Positions 19,396-27,456 of a DNA stretch of 64,000 nucleotides are shown here, one piece after another; the first letter of the stretch is position 1; each line of letters opens with the position of its first letter. The translations under genes and the position numbers were made by a program. The DNA lies in the NCBI RefSeq assembly GCF_947493865.1, contig NZ_CANLTC010000012.1, forward strand, positions 50,377 through 114,376, read 5' to 3'. The stretch comes from an uncultured Halomonas sp. (GTDB lineage Bacteria; Pseudomonadota; Gammaproteobacteria; Pseudomonadales; Halomonadaceae). The notes under the pieces were generated by a model. That model did no database searches. It had not been told where the DNA came from and was given only the letters and a program-made list of their open reading frames with translations.

Positions 19396-20873
19396 CTTGC
19401 AGGTGAATGCCTCAATTCATTGCCGTCAGCGTCTTCAAATGTCAGCCCCCAACTGGTCAGCGCCGCGAACAGCATGATCAGCGCCAGGAACCAGCCCTGG
19501 AAGACGAAGGGGAAGACCTGGGTGGGCGCCACCGCCGGCAGCCAGTCGTAGGTGCCCTGCATGCCGGTAATCGTCGACCAGCCCAGTAGCACTGGCGCAC
19601 CCCAGGGGAAAATGTAGCCCAGGGCGGAGGTCACCGCGTCGAGCATGTTGGCACGCCGATAGCGATGGATGTGGTAGCGGGTACCGAGTTCCCGCACGAA
19701 GGGGGCGGCGGCGATTTCCGCGGCGGTATTGATGGTAATGGCGCTGTTGAGCAGGGCCACGATGCCCCAGATCGAGGTCTCGGCACGCTTGACGGATTTC
19801 CCGATCCAGGTCATCAGCTTGCCGGTGATCATCTCCATGGTGCCGCCGAGCTTCATCAGGTAAGCAGCGGCGACGATCAGCAGGATCAGTATCGACATGG
19901 TGACGTAGCCTTGGACGCCATTGACCAGCGCCCCGGTGATCACGGTGTCAGAATCCGCATCGAAGGCGATGATGTCGGACAGGGAGCCGGTACCGATGAT
20001 GGCAATGGTGGGTACCGAGGCCAGAATGCCCCAGGTGAGCGAGGTAATCAGATGCTGGCCGGACAAGGCCAGGATCAAGACCAGCGCAAAGGGTGCCAGC
20101 ATCACCAGACCCAGCGGTTCCGTTGACTCGATCATGGCGCTGAGCGCGGCGGGATCGGCAGCATTGCTGTCGCCGCCACCGCCAAACAGCACGTAAAGAA
20201 TTACCGCCGGAATGGCCGCCATGATCGAGTATTTGAATCGGCTGCGAACCACCCCGGGCACATCTGCATCCTGGGTCGTAGCGGAAACGATGGTGGTGTC
20301 CGAGACCGGCGCCAGGTTGTCACCGAAGATGGCGCCGGAGAGAATTGCTGCAAACAGCATCACCGGATCGCTGCCCACGGCAACGCCAGCCGGGTACATC
20401 AGGGTACAAAACGCCACGGTGGTGCCGTAGCCGGTGCCCACGGCGGTGGAAAAGATAGCGGCCAGGATGAAGGTCAGGGCGACGAACCAGCCTCCGGTCA
20501 TGTCGGAAATGGCCCCAAGCCACACCAGGCCTTCCACCAGACCGCCCACCTGCAGTACCTGAGCGAACATGCCGGCGTAGAACCAGGCCACGATGGCGAC
20601 AACGCCGACGGGCTGGGTCAGGCCCTCGAACAGCCCCTTGGCGTACTCTTCCCATTTGCTGGTGCAGAAAAATAACCCCAAGGTAATGCCGAACAGGGCG
20701 CCCATCACCAGGCCGATTTCTGAGGAAAGCCCTATCACGCTGGTACTGATAGCCCAGATCACGAAAAACAGCAGCGGTACCGCCGCCCCCCAGGCTCCCA
20801 GACGAAACGAGAGTGCCGATACTTTGTCGTCTTGGGAGGATTGCTTCTGCTGATCCGTTGGCGTGCTGCTCAT
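19392..20873 (-). CDS. NhaC-family Na+/H+ antiporter
   Basis: 493 residues with about twelve membrane helices. Family-typical segments: STAVGTGYGTTVAFCTLMYP, SGAIFGDNLAPVSDTTIVSAT, and a second-half repeat with NSAITINTAAEIAAAPFV. NhaC carriers exchange sodium (or organic acids in some branches) for protons, fitting a halophile. The ATG is preceded by AAGGA. Downstream comes the DUF3141 gene with its own probable promoter, so this gene likely forms its own unit. The exact substrate cannot be told from sequence. Confidence 0.9.
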   Translation of the reverse strand: MSSTPTDQQKQSSQDDKVSALSFRLGAWGAAVPLLFFVIWAISTSVIGLSSEIGLVMGALFGITLGLFFCTSKWEEYAKGLFEGLTQPVGVVAIVAWFYAGMFAQVLQVGGLVEGLVWLGAISDMTGGWFVALTFILAAIFSTAVGTGYGTTVAFCTLMYPAGVAVGSDPVMLFAAILSGAIFGDNLAPVSDTTIVSATTQDADVPGVVRSRFKYSIMAAIPAVILYVLFGGGGDSNAADPAALSAMIESTEPLGLVMLAPFALVLILALSGQHLITSLTWGILASVPTIAIIGTGSLSDIIAFDADSDTVITGALVNGVQGYVTMSILILLIVAAAYLMKLGGTMEMITGKLMTWIGKSVKRAETSIWGIVALLNSAITINTAAEIAAAPFVRELGTRYHIHRYRRANMLDAVTSALGYIFPWGAPVLLGWSTITGMQGTYDWLPAVAPTQVFPFVFQGWFLALIMLFAALTSWGLTFEDADGNELRHSPAR

Positions 20874-20986
20874 GAGTCATTCCTTGTTATTCATTGCCTG
20901 CCATCAGCGTAGCAATGAAAACGGAGGATGTCGGTGATCGGCAGCGAGCCAAGCCATGGATGGGGTAATTATCGGAAACCTAAATG

Positions 20987-21003
20987 CATATGCCTTGCAT
21001 ATG
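20987..21003 (+). promoter_or_regulatory. Candidate vapBC operator: two CATATG boxes
   Basis: CATATG occurs at 20987-20992 and again at 20998-21003, 11 bases apart, i.e. on the same face of the helix, about 50 bases before the vapB start. VapB proteins of the AbrB type often bind such paired short palindromes to repress their own operon. Confidence 0.45.
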
Positions 21004-21053
21004 TTAACGGAATTCTACATAGTAAGGGCTGCATTTCGGGCTGGAGGTTGTCC

Positions 21054-21284
21054 ATGCGCACTGTATCGATATTCAAGAATGGCAAAAATCAGGCTGTTCG
21101 TTTACCTAAGGACATGGAGTTCGACGGGGTCACCGAGCTGGAAATCATTCGCGATGGCGATACCATCACGTTACGTCCTATTCGTCCTAGCTGGTATTCG
21201 TTGAGCACATTACCCAAGGCAGATGCGGACTTCTTGCAAGAGCGTCCCCCGGTCATCACTGACGAAGAGCGCTTCGAGCCATGA
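21054..21284 (+). CDS. vapB: VapB-type antitoxin (AbrB/MazE-like)
   Basis: 76 residues from ATG 21054 (GGAGGTTGTCC upstream); a longer open frame from 20928 has no support. The N-terminal swapped-hairpin DNA-binding domain reads TVSIFKNGKNQAVRLPKDMEF, followed by VTELEIIRDGDTITLRPIR. The acidic C-terminal tail (PPVITDEERFEP) is where such antitoxins grip the PIN toxin. It overlaps vapC by 4 bases (ATGA). It should neutralise the toxin and repress the operon. Confidence 0.93.
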   Translation: MRTVSIFKNGKNQAVRLPKDMEFDGVTELEIIRDGDTITLRPIRPSWYSLSTLPKADADFLQERPPVITDEERFEP

Positions 21285-21694
21285 GCATGTACATGCTCGA
21301 TACCTGTATCTGTTCGTTCATCATGCGTGACCACCCGGCATCGGTACTGCAACGCCTGACCGAGGAAGTCGGCAAGCAAAACAGGATCGTTATATCAGCC
21401 ATTACCTATGCAGAGATGCGCTACGGTCGAATAGGCAAGAAAGCATCACCCAAGCACAAGCAGCTCGTGGATGAATTCGTGGCGCGTCTTGATGCCATTT
21501 TGCCATGGGACAAGATGGCGATAGATGCCACCCTCGATGCCAAGCGTGGATTGGCAGAGGCAGGAACGCCGATAGGCGATAACGACATCGCTATTGCAGG
21601 CCATGCCATTGCCAGTGGCTGCATATTAGTGACCAACAATGTGCGCGAGTTCAGTCGTGTGATCGGGTTGGTTTATGAGGATTGGGTTCATTAA
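21281..21694 (+). CDS. vapC: VapC toxin, PIN-domain ribonuclease
   Basis: 137 residues with the PIN acidic site: Asp7 (MYMLDTCICSFIM), Glu45 (AITYAEMRYG), Asp100 and Asp102 (IGDNDIAIAGHA), and a C-terminal TNNVREFSRV. VapC toxins are Mg-dependent RNases that usually cut initiator tRNA or rRNA. The sequence most resembles the enterobacterial-type VapC that cleaves initiator tRNA, but the target is not provable here. It is translated with vapB through the ATGA overlap. Confidence 0.94.
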   Translation: MSMYMLDTCICSFIMRDHPASVLQRLTEEVGKQNRIVISAITYAEMRYGRIGKKASPKHKQLVDEFVARLDAILPWDKMAIDATLDAKRGLAEAGTPIGDNDIAIAGHAIASGCILVTNNVREFSRVIGLVYEDWVH

Positions 21695-21768
21695 AGCCGT
21701 CAAAATAGGCTGTCTCAGTGATCCCGTTCGACTGGTGTCAGTCCTGAGCTCCTTGCTATCATGGATGA

Positions 21769-23463
21769 ATGAACAGTGCTTTTGCTCCTCACTCCTTCGC
21801 CGCGTCGGTAGACGATCCCTTTTACTATCTGGTCAATTTTCGCTTTTTGCTCGACTGGGTCGAAAAGCGTTATGACGATCTGCTGAATGCACGGGAACAT
21901 GGCTTCATCGCGTCTTTTCGCGCCTTGCCTCGGCCCTCTCAGGCGCTGCTGGTGCGTATGGTCATGCGCAAGGGCACGCTGTTCCGGGCCAGCAAGCTCG
22001 CCTACCCCGAGATCGGTTCGATCCGGGAGGCGGCGGTGCCGTTGATCGCCCGGGGCTTGATCGACGACGTGCCGGAATTGAACCTGAAGCAGCTGTTCGG
22101 TCTGTTGACCAAGACGGAACTCGTGGCCGCGTTCAAGGATCATGTCGATCGCGCAGGCGTGAAAAAAGCCGAGCTGTTCGAGAAGCTCGAGCCTTCTTTC
22201 CAGGAACCGCGGCGTTTCGATCAGTGGTGCCCGGGGAGTGACGAACGGATTTATTCGCTGCAGCTCATGGATTTGTGCGAGCGCTTGCGCCTGATGTTCT
22301 TCGGCAACCTGCGCCAGGGCTTCTCCGAGTTCGTGCTCGCCGACCTGGGCGTCTTTCGCTTCGAACGTGTGCCGTTCACCCATGATTCCCGGGCCTTTCA
22401 GAGTCGCGACGATGTGGATGCCTACCTGCATCTGCACCGCTGCCGGGAGCGTTTCGAGTCGGGCGAGTCAGTGGAAGCCGTGCTCGCCGAGGTGCCGCCA
22501 GCCTTCGCCGACAACCCCTGGCTCGAATCCCGACGCGCCAAGCTGCTGTTCACGTTGGGTCAACATTGCGAGCGCGCTGCACTGCTTGAAACCGCGCTAG
22601 CGCTGTATACAGACTGTTCTCATCCTGGAGCCCGCGCTCGTCGTTTGCGGGTATTGGAACGCCTTGAGGCATTCGATGCCGCGCTGGAACTGGCGCATGA
22701 GATGGCAGAAGCGCCGGAAAGCGAGGCCGAATCCCAGCATCTCGAACGGGTGTTGCCACGCCTTCGGCGCAGGCTGGGTCTGCCCACATTGCAGCGTCAG
22801 CCCAGTGCAAGCGTCGAGCGTATTGATCTACTGCTGCCGAGGCCAACTGCCCCGCGCTCGGTGGAAAGCGTGGTGCGCGAGCATCTCGACGAAGCTACAG
22901 GCCCGGTGCATTACGTCGAGAATGGGCTGATCAATTCGCTGTTCGGCCTGCTCTGTTGGGAAGCGATCTTCGCCCCCTTGCCCGGCGCCTTCTTTCACCC
23001 GTTCCACGCTGGCCCGGCGGATCTGCTGCGTCCGGATTTTCATGCCCGGCGCGAGGAGATGTTCGCTGCCTGCCTGGCCCAGCTCGATTCGACGGACTAC
23101 CGGCATAGGATTCGCGAGAACTTCGTCGCCAAGCAGGGGCTGCAATCGCCCTTCGTACACTGGGGCATCTTGAGTGAGTCGCTACTGGAGCAGGCGCTGG
23201 CCTGCTTTCTTGCTGAACATCTCAAATTATGGTTTAAACGCCTATTGCAGGATATCAAGGCCAACCGCGCCGGGCTGCCGGATCTGATCCAGTTCTGGCC
23301 CGAGCATGATGATCCTCTCAAGCGCTACCGCATGATCGAGGTGAAGGGACCGGGGGATCGCCTGCAGGACAATCAGCTGCGCTGGATGGCGTTCTGTGCC
23401 GAACACGCCATGCCGGTCGCGGTATGTTACGTGCAGTGGCAGGAAGGCGACACCGTCCCATGA
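21769..23463 (+). CDS. FAN1-type VRR-NUC structure-specific nuclease
   Basis: 564 residues. The N-terminal part (DDPFYYLVNFRFLLDWVEKRY, LLVRMVMRKGTLFR, IGSIREAAVPLIARGLI) matches the bacterial FAN1 helical/SAP-like region; the middle is TPR-like. The C-terminal VRR-NUC domain has the PD-(D/E)xK site: Asp505 (LPDLIQF) and Glu524-x-Lys526 (IEVKGPGDRLQDNQ). The family cuts flaps and interstrand crosslinks. It overlaps the helicase gene by 4 bases, so the two are likely a repair pair. Confidence 0.92.
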   Translation: MNSAFAPHSFAASVDDPFYYLVNFRFLLDWVEKRYDDLLNAREHGFIASFRALPRPSQALLVRMVMRKGTLFRASKLAYPEIGSIREAAVPLIARGLIDDVPELNLKQLFGLLTKTELVAAFKDHVDRAGVKKAELFEKLEPSFQEPRRFDQWCPGSDERIYSLQLMDLCERLRLMFFGNLRQGFSEFVLADLGVFRFERVPFTHDSRAFQSRDDVDAYLHLHRCRERFESGESVEAVLAEVPPAFADNPWLESRRAKLLFTLGQHCERAALLETALALYTDCSHPGARARRLRVLERLEAFDAALELAHEMAEAPESEAESQHLERVLPRLRRRLGLPTLQRQPSASVERIDLLLPRPTAPRSVESVVREHLDEATGPVHYVENGLINSLFGLLCWEAIFAPLPGAFFHPFHAGPADLLRPDFHARREEMFAACLAQLDSTDYRHRIRENFVAKQGLQSPFVHWGILSESLLEQALACFLAEHLKLWFKRLLQDIKANRAGLPDLIQFWPEHDDPLKRYRMIEVKGPGDRLQDNQLRWMAFCAEHAMPVAVCYVQWQEGDTVP

Positions 23464-25766
23464 ATTACCGCGTTGCGGTTCGCGCCCTGTGCGAGTTCAC
23501 CGCCAAGACCGGCGATCTCGATCTGCGTTTCACGCCGTCGCCCTCCGCCCGAGAGGGCATCGCCGGCCATGCGCTGGTGGCCTCACGCCGTGGGGACGGC
23601 TACGAGCGCGAAATCCCCCTCGAAGGGAATTATCGTCACCTAGCGGTGCGCGGTCGCGCGGATGGTTACGATCCTGCGCGCAACCAGCTCGAGGAGGTGA
23701 AGACCTTTCGCGGCGACCTGGCGCTGATGCCGGCCAATCACCGGGCGCTGCACTGGGCCCAGGTGAAGATCTACGGCTGGCTGCTGTGCCAGAGCCGGGA
23801 GCTTTCCGAGATTCGCCTGGCCCTGGTTTATTTCGACATCGTCAGCCAACGGGAGACGCTGCTCTGCGAGGTGTTCACGGCGGCGGAGTTGCAAGAATTT
23901 TTTGCCCGGCAGTGCGAGCGCTTCATCGACTGGGCCGAGCAGGAACTGGCCCATCGTTCGGCTCGGGATCATTCCCTGAGCGAGTTGCGGTTTCCCCATG
24001 CCGGTTTTCGCACCGGCCAGCGCCCCCTGGCGGAGGCGGTCTACAAGGCGGTCGGTACCGGTCGCTGCCTGATGCTGCAGGCCCCCACGGGTATCGGCAA
24101 GACCCTGGGCACGCTGTTTCCCATGCTCAAGGCGCTACCGGTTCAGAATCTGGACAAGCTGTTCTTCCTGACCGCCAAGACCCCCGGCCGGCGATTGGCG
24201 TTGCACGCTCTGGCTTCGCTCGTGCCTGAACGGGAGCAGGAAGCGGCACCGGTGCGGGTATTGGAGTTGGTGGCTCGGGACAAGGCCTGCGAGCATCCGG
24301 ACAAGGCGTGTCACGGTGACGCCGGCCCCCTGGCCCGCGGCTTCTACGATCGCCTGCCCGCCGCGCGCCAGGCGGCGGTAAGAACAGGAATGCTTGATCA
24401 GGCGGCGCTGCGCGATGTGGCATTGGAACACGAGATCTGCCCCTACTATCTGGGACAGGAGCTGGCACGCTGGAGCGACGTGGTGGTGGGGGATTACAAC
24501 TACTACTTCGACCTCAACGCCATGCTGTTCGGCCTTACCGTCGCCAATCAATGGCGGGTCGGGGTGCTGGTGGACGAGGCCCACAATCTGGTGGAGCGGG
24601 CGCGGCGCATGTACAGCGCCGAACTGGATCAGGCCGCCTTCAAGGCGCTGCATCGGGAAGCGCCGGCGGCGATCAAGAAAGCCCTGGATCGGGTGGCGCG
24701 GCAGTGGAGCGCGCTCAATAAGATCGAGAGCGAAGCGGCGGAGAAACAGACCTACCGGGTGCTCGACTCGCTCCCGACGAAGCTGTTGAATGCCTTGCAT
24801 AATGCCGTCGCCGCCATCACCGATCACTTCACCGAGCAGCCTTTCGGTCTCGACGCTGCGCTGCAGACTTTCTATTTTGAGGCCATGCATTTCTGTCGCA
24901 TCAATGAGTTGTTCGATGAGCACTCCTTGTTCGACATGACCTTCAAGGCCGGTCGGCGAGGAGGTGTGAGTTCAGCACTGTGTTTTCGAAATGTCGTGCC
25001 GGCAGGGTTTCTCACGCCGCGCTTCGAAGCGACCCGCGCCACGGTGCTGTTCTCCGCGACCCTGAGCCCCAGCCGCTACTACGGTGATCTGCTTGGCCTG
25101 CCGGCGAACACGCCCTGGATCGAGGTGGAATCGCCTTTCAGTGCCGAGCAACTGTCGGTGCGGGTCGTCGATCATGTCTCGACGCGCTTTCATCACCGTG
25201 GGGCATCCTTGGCGCCTATCGTCCAACTGATGGCGGATCAGTTCGCCGCCCGGCCGGGCAATTATCTGGCGTTCTTCAGCAGCTTCGATTACCTCGAACA
25301 GGTCGTCGGGTTGCTCCGCCGGCGCCATCCCGACATTCCCGCTTGGGAGCAGTCGCGACGCATGGATGAGCCAGCGCGGCAGGATTTTCTTGCGCGCTTT
25401 GACGAAAACAGCCAGGGCATCGGCTTCGCGGTATTGGGCGGGGTGTTCGGCGAAGGCATCGACTTGCCCGGCGAGCGTCTAGTTGGCGCCTTTATCGCTA
25501 CCCTGGGCTTGCCCCAGATGAATCCGGTGAACGAGCAGTTCAAGCGGCGCATGGGCGCGCTCTTTGGCGACGGTTACGATTACACCTATCTATACCCCGG
25601 CCTGCAGAAGGTGATCCAGGCCGCCGGGCGCGTCATCCGCACCCAAGAGGATCGCGGCGTGATCCACCTCATCGATGATCGTTTCGCCCGCCCTCAAGTG
25701 CAGCAATTGCTGCCCGGCTGGTGGCAGATGGCTAGGGCGACTCGTCATTCGCATTCGTTTGTTTAG
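23460..25766 (+). CDS. XPD/DinG-type ATP-dependent DNA helicase
   Basis: 768 residues; start at the ATGA overlap with the nuclease gene. Walker A is APTGIGKT (208-215), the DEAH box is Asp372-Glu-Ala-His375 (VDEAHNLVERAR), and the C-terminal helicase half has VLFSATLSP, GVFGEGIDLPG and QAAGRVIRTQED. The N-terminal ~190 residues look like a PD-(D/E)xK-type cradle (RGRADGYD, EEVKTF). Between motifs I and II, cysteines at 277, 284 and 327 fit a 4Fe-4S cluster, but the expected remaining cysteine is Gly289 (codon GGC, one base from TGC). It may therefore have an unusual cluster. It probably unwinds lesions for the FAN1-like nuclease. Confidence 0.92.
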   Translation: MNYRVAVRALCEFTAKTGDLDLRFTPSPSAREGIAGHALVASRRGDGYEREIPLEGNYRHLAVRGRADGYDPARNQLEEVKTFRGDLALMPANHRALHWAQVKIYGWLLCQSRELSEIRLALVYFDIVSQRETLLCEVFTAAELQEFFARQCERFIDWAEQELAHRSARDHSLSELRFPHAGFRTGQRPLAEAVYKAVGTGRCLMLQAPTGIGKTLGTLFPMLKALPVQNLDKLFFLTAKTPGRRLALHALASLVPEREQEAAPVRVLELVARDKACEHPDKACHGDAGPLARGFYDRLPAARQAAVRTGMLDQAALRDVALEHEICPYYLGQELARWSDVVVGDYNYYFDLNAMLFGLTVANQWRVGVLVDEAHNLVERARRMYSAELDQAAFKALHREAPAAIKKALDRVARQWSALNKIESEAAEKQTYRVLDSLPTKLLNALHNAVAAITDHFTEQPFGLDAALQTFYFEAMHFCRINELFDEHSLFDMTFKAGRRGGVSSALCFRNVVPAGFLTPRFEATRATVLFSATLSPSRYYGDLLGLPANTPWIEVESPFSAEQLSVRVVDHVSTRFHHRGASLAPIVQLMADQFAARPGNYLAFFSSFDYLEQVVGLLRRRHPDIPAWEQSRRMDEPARQDFLARFDENSQGIGFAVLGGVFGEGIDLPGERLVGAFIATLGLPQMNPVNEQFKRRMGALFGDGYDYTYLYPGLQKVIQAAGRVIRTQEDRGVIHLIDDRFARPQVQQLLPGWWQMARATRHSHSFV

Positions 25767-26106
25767 CTTCGGTCGAATTGACCATCACCCGGAGCTTGCG
25801 CTGATCCCCGGAGGGCAGGTGCAGCGTGAAGATGGCCCGAGTAGGGCCTGGTGGTGTCAACTGCCAGTAGCGCTTATCGCTGGTCACCTCGCTTCCCCAG
25901 CCATCTTGATCGACGAACCAGATCGCAACCTGCTCGCTATCCAGACATAGGCGTTCGTCTACGCCTAGAGCGAGTGGTGTAGCCTGAGAGGTGGTGTCGG
26001 TGATATCCAGCACCTTGTCGCAGCCATGTGTGGGGGTGTTCGCTTGCGCCAGGACATCGCCAGCGACGAGCGTCACCAGCAGGGCGGCAGAAAGAAACGG
26101 CTTCAT
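25732..26106 (-). CDS. Small exported protein of unknown function
   Basis: 124 residues with a classic signal peptide (MKPFLSAALLVTLVAGDVLAQA, cut after the second-last Ala). The mature part has two cysteines (GCDKV and LCLDS) that may pair, and a beta-rich pattern (AIWFVDQDGWGSEV, YWQLTPPGPTRAIFTLHLP). I recognise no family. It is convergent with the helicase gene and overlaps its last 35 bases. A GGAG site lies before the start. Confidence 0.7.
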   Translation of the reverse strand: MKPFLSAALLVTLVAGDVLAQANTPTHGCDKVLDITDTTSQATPLALGVDERLCLDSEQVAIWFVDQDGWGSEVTSDKRYWQLTPPGPTRAIFTLHLPSGDQRKLRVMVNSTEAKQTNANDESP

Positions 26107-26164
26107 ACAGGGCTCCTTCCATTGGAGGCGTATTGTTGGGCTAATGCTCGGTTGCTCCGGCTAA

Positions 26165-26307
26165 GGAATCACTGCATAAATGCCTGCGTGGACGAATTGC
26201 TGCGTTGCGCGGTGCTCGAAGACTCGCCTAACCCCATGTTATGTCTCGTCTTCTGTGCTCCGTGCGCCTTGCACTTCATCTCACTCGGCGATTTATTCAG
26301 CGATCCC
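26165..26307. repeat. Degenerate MITE-like element with imperfect terminal inverted repeats
   Basis: The ends GGAATCACTGCATAAAT (26165-26181) and ATTTATTCAGCGATCCC (26291-26307) are inverted copies with three to four differences. The 143-base body (GCGTGGACGAATTGC..., TTGCACTTCATCTC) has no reading frame. It occupies most of the 402-base gap 26107-26508; the remaining ~200 bases before 26509 show no gene and must hold the promoter of the following pair. Confidence 0.55.
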
Positions 26308-26508
26308 CTATCGCGTCCTTGCGCGCCATTTGGCTATTTAATCACCGGCAGGTTGAGCCGTCATTACATGGATCAAGAAGATGGTACTTACGATTCCACG
26401 GTGGAAAAACGAACGCCACGCCCATATCTCCTCTCTAAGTCACATGGTCACATGAACCGCAGATCATCGCGGTAACCCAATCGTTCTGAGTCGACAGGCC
26501 CCGCTCCC

Positions 26509-27450
26509 ATGCTCGGATTTCTTCAAGGTTTTGCCTACGGGCTCTTCATCACCTGCCTGCCCTGGTTCCTGATCGGCATGATCAGCCCTGGGCTTGCCCT
26601 TGGCACGCTGACGCCAGACCGTCTCCAGGTCGTCATTCGCTACTGGTTGACGGTGCCATTCATCGCCATGCTGCTATGGGTGACCTCGCTTTGGGGCGGT
26701 TTTGGCCCCAGCCTGCTGGGCTGGCTTGCCGGATTGGGAGCGGTGGCGGTTGCCGTGCCGGTCGAGCGGCGCATTCGGGGCTGGTTGATGAAGCGCAAGC
26801 AGCGCCGTCTCGAGGCACAGTTGAATGCCGAGAAGGCGCGCCGCCAGCAACAGCAGGCCCAGCAGGCCAGTGAGAAAGGCGGCGCCACCCTCGATCCACG
26901 GCAGCCGCCAGCGAATGCCGACGATGTCATCCGTGCGCTGTGTACCGCCAAGGAGCGCCTGATCGCCGTGAGCCAGCCCGAGCTTGCCGTCCAGGCCGAT
27001 CGACTATACAGCCGCTACCTGCGGGTCACGAAGGTGCTCAAGGAGCGCTTCGATACCAACGAACTTGCCTTCGAGCGCTCCCGCACCTTGATCGCAGAAG
27101 TCTGTTTCGGTGCCGTGGACAACTTGACCCGCATGGCCTCCCAGGCCAGCGGTATCGCGGGGGTGGATGGTGATTTCGTGCGCCGCCGTTTGTCAAAGGA
27201 GCGCAACAGCCTGAGCCTGACCGAACGCGCCACCCTGGAGCGGCGCCTGACGCTGCTCACGGAAACCCAGCAGCATCTGGATGAACTCAGCGCCCGTAAC
27301 GAAGCCGCCTTGACAGCACTTGACGATGCCGCGGTGACCATGGCGCGTATAGAGACCGGACGCCCTCAGGCTTCGATCGACGCGGATCAGGCCTTGCGCG
27401 ATCTGAGTCATTTCGTCGAACGGGCCGAGCGCTATGGACGGCCGCGTTGA
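26509..27450 (+). CDS. Membrane-anchored coiled-coil protein, probable partner of TelA (XpaC-like by context)
   Basis: 313 residues. Two N-terminal hydrophobic pairs (residues ~5-35 and ~50-90) are followed by a basic, Q-rich coiled region (RLEAQLNAEKARRQQQQAQQ) and a helical C-terminal domain (VIRALCTAKERLIAV, YSRYLRVTKVLKERF). In other bacteria a TelA gene is often paired with an XpaC-type helical membrane protein, and this gene lies 6 bases before TelA, so it may be that partner. The similarity is structural, not clear in motifs. No enzymatic site is visible. Confidence 0.7.
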   Translation: MLGFLQGFAYGLFITCLPWFLIGMISPGLALGTLTPDRLQVVIRYWLTVPFIAMLLWVTSLWGGFGPSLLGWLAGLGAVAVAVPVERRIRGWLMKRKQRRLEAQLNAEKARRQQQQAQQASEKGGATLDPRQPPANADDVIRALCTAKERLIAVSQPELAVQADRLYSRYLRVTKVLKERFDTNELAFERSRTLIAEVCFGAVDNLTRMASQASGIAGVDGDFVRRRLSKERNSLSLTERATLERRLTLLTETQQHLDELSARNEAALTALDDAAVTMARIETGRPQASIDADQALRDLSHFVERAERYGRPR

Positions 27451-27456
27451 TGGGAT

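Noticed and set aside
20928..21053. 42-codon extension of vapB
   Set aside because: It covers the promoter and the paired CATATG boxes; the AbrB domain starts at 21054 behind a good ribosome-binding site.
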